From positions 1 through 64,000 of the forward strand of contig CANGFA010000011.1 in NCBI GenBank assembly GCA_947453145.1: a DNA stretch of 64,000 bases, in the 5' to 3' direction. The position numbers and the translations under genes were made by a program. Positions 61,137 through 64,000 of this stretch are shown here, in pieces. Positions within the stretch are counted from its first letter, which is position 1. Each line of letters opens with the position of its first letter. The stretch is from Bacteroidota bacterium. GTDB taxonomy: Bacteria; Bacteroidota; Bacteroidia; Chitinophagales; Chitinophagaceae. The notes under the pieces are model-generated. The model saw nothing but the letters and a program-made list of their open reading frames with translations. It had not been told where the DNA came from and did no database searches.

Positions 61137-64000
61137 TTAATGTGCTTCCAGCCAATTTTTTCCAACCCCAATTTCTGCTTCAACAGGAACACCATTTGGT
61201 AAAATCATTGCACCCGTCATGCAGCTTAAAATTAATTCTTTAAGCTCGGGCAATTCATTTTCAACTGCATCAAAAACCAATTCATCGTGCACTTGTAATA
61301 TCATTTTAGATTCCCATTGTTTCTTTTCCATTTCACGATGTACTCGAATCATGGCGAGCTTTATCATATCAGCCGCCGAACCTTGTATTGGAGAGTTAAT
61401 AGCGTTGCGTTCTGCAAAACCACGTACCGTAAAGTTAGAACTATTAATATCTCTTAACCAGCGCTTGCGCCCCATTAGTGTTTCTACAAACCCCAACTCT
61501 TTAGCGTTGTTAATTTGTTGATCCATGTACTTTTGAATGTTTGGAAACTCCTTTTTATAATTATCAATAATTTCTTTCGCCTCTGTTCTGGATATTCCCA
61601 AATTATCTGCTAATCCAAAGGCACCCTGTCCATAAATAATTCCAAAGTTTACACTTTTAGCCTTGTAACGCATTTCTTTTGTTACATCCGCTTCCTCAAT
61701 TCCATAAACTTTTGCTGCAGTAGCAGTATGAATATCTTTACCCTGTTTAAACGCCTCACACATATTTGGATCACCACTTATAGCAGCTACAATTCTTAAT
61801 TCAATTTGAGAATAATCAGCACTCACCAACAACCTGTTTGGATCTCTTGGAATAAAAGCCTTTCTAATTTCTTTACCTCTCTCTGAGCGAATGGGAATGT
61901 TTTGTAGATTGGGGTTGGTGCTACTTAGTCGGCCCGTAACGGCAACCGCCTGTGCATAGCTCGTATGTATCCTTCCCGTTTTAGGATTTATTAAAGCAGG
62001 AATTGCATCCACATAAGTAGATTTTAATTTTGTGAACTCTCTAAAGTTTAAAATATCGTCTACTATTTTATGCTTTGCGGCCATTTTAGAAAGCACATCT
62101 TCTCCCGTAGCGTACTGTCCTGTTTTTGTTTTTTTTGCTTTCGGGTCTAATTTTAAAACATCAAACAAGACCTCACCCAGTTGTTTTGGTGATGCTAAAT
62201 TAAAACGAACACCTGCTTGTGCAAACACACTTTCCTCCGCTTTTTTGGCTTCCTCTTCTAACACCTTACTATAGTCATTTAAAAATGCGGTGTCCACTTT
62301 TACGCCCTCATATTCCATATTTACTAAAACACGCACCAGCGGATTTTCCACCTCCTCAAACACCCTGCTTACTCCTCTTTTTTCTATCAGGGGGGCAAAA
62401 CAATTTTTTAATTGTAAAGTAATATCTGCATCCTCTGCAGCATATTCTGTGATTTGCTCAAGAGGCACATCACGCATGGTTCCCTGATTCTTGCCCTTTT
62501 TTCCTATGAGGGTTTCAATGGCAACGGGTTCATAACCCAAAAACTGCCCACTTAGCAAATCCATACTACGCCGGCCTTCTGGCTCAATTACATAGTGTGC
62601 TAACATGGTATCAAAAGCTTTACCCCTTAGTTCTACGCCATACCATTTTAAAACCAAAAAATCATATTTAAGATTTTGTCCTATCCAGGTAATATTGGTG
62701 TTGTCAAAAAGTCCTTTAAATAAAGATAAAATATGCTTTGCTCCATCTTTCTCATCGCCATCATTTGCTATGGGTACATAATAACCCTCATGTTCTTTTA
62801 TTGAAAAACTTAAACCCACTAACTCTACGTTGTTTGCATCTATGCCTGTTGTTTCGGTGTCTATACAAACTTCCAATTCATTGGATAATTGTGCAACCAA
62901 TTTTTTTATATCCTCCTCGCCAACAACCGATAGATATTTGTGTGTTGTATTTTCTATGTTTTTGTTTACAACTAACTGCGGTGACTCTTCTTCCTGGTCT
63001 TCTGCTTCTAAAACAGATTGTGTTCCCTTTTCAGAATCTAAAATAATCGTTTTTGTTTTTATTGTTTTTTCTTTAGGCGCCTTTACTTCGTTTCCAAACA
63101 AGTCTACTTGTTTTTCTTTTGCCGCCTCGGAAACCACCTCAAAATCACTACCCAATATTCTTTTACCAAGCGTTTTAAATTCTAATAAATTAAATATTTC
63201 TGTTAATGCTGGTATATTTTTTTCTGATAATTTATAATCTTCTTCATGAAATGTTACTGGAACATTTGTAATGATGGTTGCTAGCTTTTTACTCATAATA
63301 GCCGACGCAACGCCTGCTCGGACTTTTTCACCCATGGCCCCCTTAATTTTGTCTGCGTTGGCCAAGACCCCCTCTAGTGTATCATACTCTTTTAATAATT
63401 TTGCTGCTGTTTTTTCACCCACCCCCGGAATACCGGGTATATTATCTGCTGCGTCACCCATTAAACCCAGCATATCAATTACCTGATCTACGCGCGCAAT
63501 ATCCCACTTTGCTTTAATTTTTTCCGCGTCTAAAATTTCTCTTTCATTTCCAAAAGCGGGCGGTTTCCACATATATACATTGGGCTTTACCAATAATTGA
63601 CCGTAGTCTTTATCGGGTGTTACCATATATACCTCATAACCCAGGTCGGCCGCCTGCCAAGCAAGCGTTCCAATAACATCATCTGCCTCATAACCATCAC
63701 ACTCTACTACGGGTATATTAAAACCCTCAATAATGGCTTTAATGTGGGGTAGTGAGCTTAATAAATCTTCGGGTGCCTCTTCTCTGTTGGCTTTATAGTC
63801 AGTAAAATCGGTGTGTCTTTCTGTAGGCGCGTGTGTATCAAAACACACTGCTATGTGTGAGGGGTTTTCCTTTTTAATTATTTCCAAAAGTGTATTTGTA
63901 AAACCAAATTGTGCGTTGGTATTTATGCCAGTACTGGTAATTCTGGGCGTTCGAATAAGAGCATAGTAGGCTCTATATATAAGAGCCAATGCGTCGAGTA
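61137..64000 (-). CDS. polA: DNA polymerase I, 5' end truncated by the window edge
   Basis: FEN domain, DTETTG 3'-5' exonuclease motif, DYSQIELRI, VNFGIIYGQG, QVHDELVFD; the ORF continues past 63989, which is a TTG (Leu) codon inside LDALALIYRAYYAL. Confidence 0.96.
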   Translation of the reverse strand, partial: LDALALIYRAYYALIRTPRITSTGINTNAQFGFTNTLLEIIKKENPSHIAVCFDTHAPTERHTDFTDYKANREEAPEDLLSSLPHIKAIIEGFNIPVVECDGYEADDVIGTLAWQAADLGYEVYMVTPDKDYGQLLVKPNVYMWKPPAFGNEREILDAEKIKAKWDIARVDQVIDMLGLMGDAADNIPGIPGVGEKTAAKLLKEYDTLEGVLANADKIKGAMGEKVRAGVASAIMSKKLATIITNVPVTFHEEDYKLSEKNIPALTEIFNLLEFKTLGKRILGSDFEVVSEAAKEKQVDLFGNEVKAPKEKTIKTKTIILDSEKGTQSVLEAEDQEEESPQLVVNKNIENTTHKYLSVVGEEDIKKLVAQLSNELEVCIDTETTGIDANNVELVGLSFSIKEHEGYYVPIANDGDEKDGAKHILSLFKGLFDNTNITWIGQNLKYDFLVLKWYGVELRGKAFDTMLAHYVIEPEGRRSMDLLSGQFLGYEPVAIETLIGKKGKNQGTMRDVPLEQITEYAAEDADITLQLKNCFAPLIEKRGVSRVFEEVENPLVRVLVNMEYEGVKVDTAFLNDYSKVLEEEAKKAEESVFAQAGVRFNLASPKQLGEVLFDVLKLDPKAKKTKTGQYATGEDVLSKMAAKHKIVDDILNFREFTKLKSTYVDAIPALINPKTGRIHTSYAQAVAVTGRLSSTNPNLQNIPIRSERGKEIRKAFIPRDPNRLLVSADYSQIELRIVAAISGDPNMCEAFKQGKDIHTATAAKVYGIEEADVTKEMRYKAKSVNFGIIYGQGAFGLADNLGISRTEAKEIIDNYKKEFPNIQKYMDQQINNAKELGFVETLMGRKRWLRDINSSNFTVRGFAERNAINSPIQGSAADMIKLAMIRVHREMEKKQWESKMILQVHDELVFDAVENELPELKELILSCMTGAMILPNGVPVEAEIGVGKNWLEAH

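Noticed and set aside
61219-63486. Several + strand ORFs (61219, 62032, 62219, 62290, 62738, 62830, 63271) opposite polA
   Set aside because: Antisense to a clearly coding polA, low-complexity Ser/Leu/His-rich translations, no family resemblance.
63987-63989. Start of polA at 63989
   Set aside because: Codon is TTG inside the conserved LDALALIYRAYYAL motif; the frame continues upstream to the window edge.
1-64000. CRISPR arrays, tRNA/rRNA genes, transposases, integrases, restriction-modification or toxin-antitoxin systems
   Set aside because: None seen when reading intergenic gaps and ORF translations; tRNAscan/Infernal would be decisive.

Overview
The window is an ordinary, gene-dense chromosomal segment from an AT-rich Bacteroidota genome. 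A Chitinophagaceae-like origin is inferred from the gene families and from TAnnTTTG-type promoters. I support 58 CDSs, mostly housekeeping: gmk, lysS, lpxD-like, cysS, rlmD, metF, lptB, fabG, adk, msrB, mnmH, a UvrD/PcrA helicase, nfuA-type, a tripartite RND efflux operon, kdnB-like/kdsB, dnaN, recX, nagA, thiL, mtgA, pnuC plus an NR kinase, uvrB, mgsA, recA, a PpiD-like foldase and polA (5' end beyond the window). I saw no tRNA, rRNA, CRISPR array, prophage, transposon or defence island. Most second-look signals are intergenic: (i) a 746-bp AT-rich gap between recA and the foldase with phased DnaA-box-like 9-mers and a 13-bp inverted repeat (possible oriC); (ii) a 430-bp leader upstream of a pseudouridine synthase with competing hairpins, an intrinsic terminator and a 24-codon ORF spanning the terminator; (iii) a 15-nt element shared, in opposite orientation, between that leader and the recA 3' UTR. 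Gene-level points of interest are a KdnB-like Kdo 8-oxidase in a kdsB operon without a visible KdnA, a tandem of an intact and an apparently inactive rhomboid, two GH3-family enzymes, and several -7 elements 3-4 nt from the ATG, suggesting leaderless mRNAs. I found no clearly new multi-gene system. All calls come from reading the sequence; no searches or folding programs were run.
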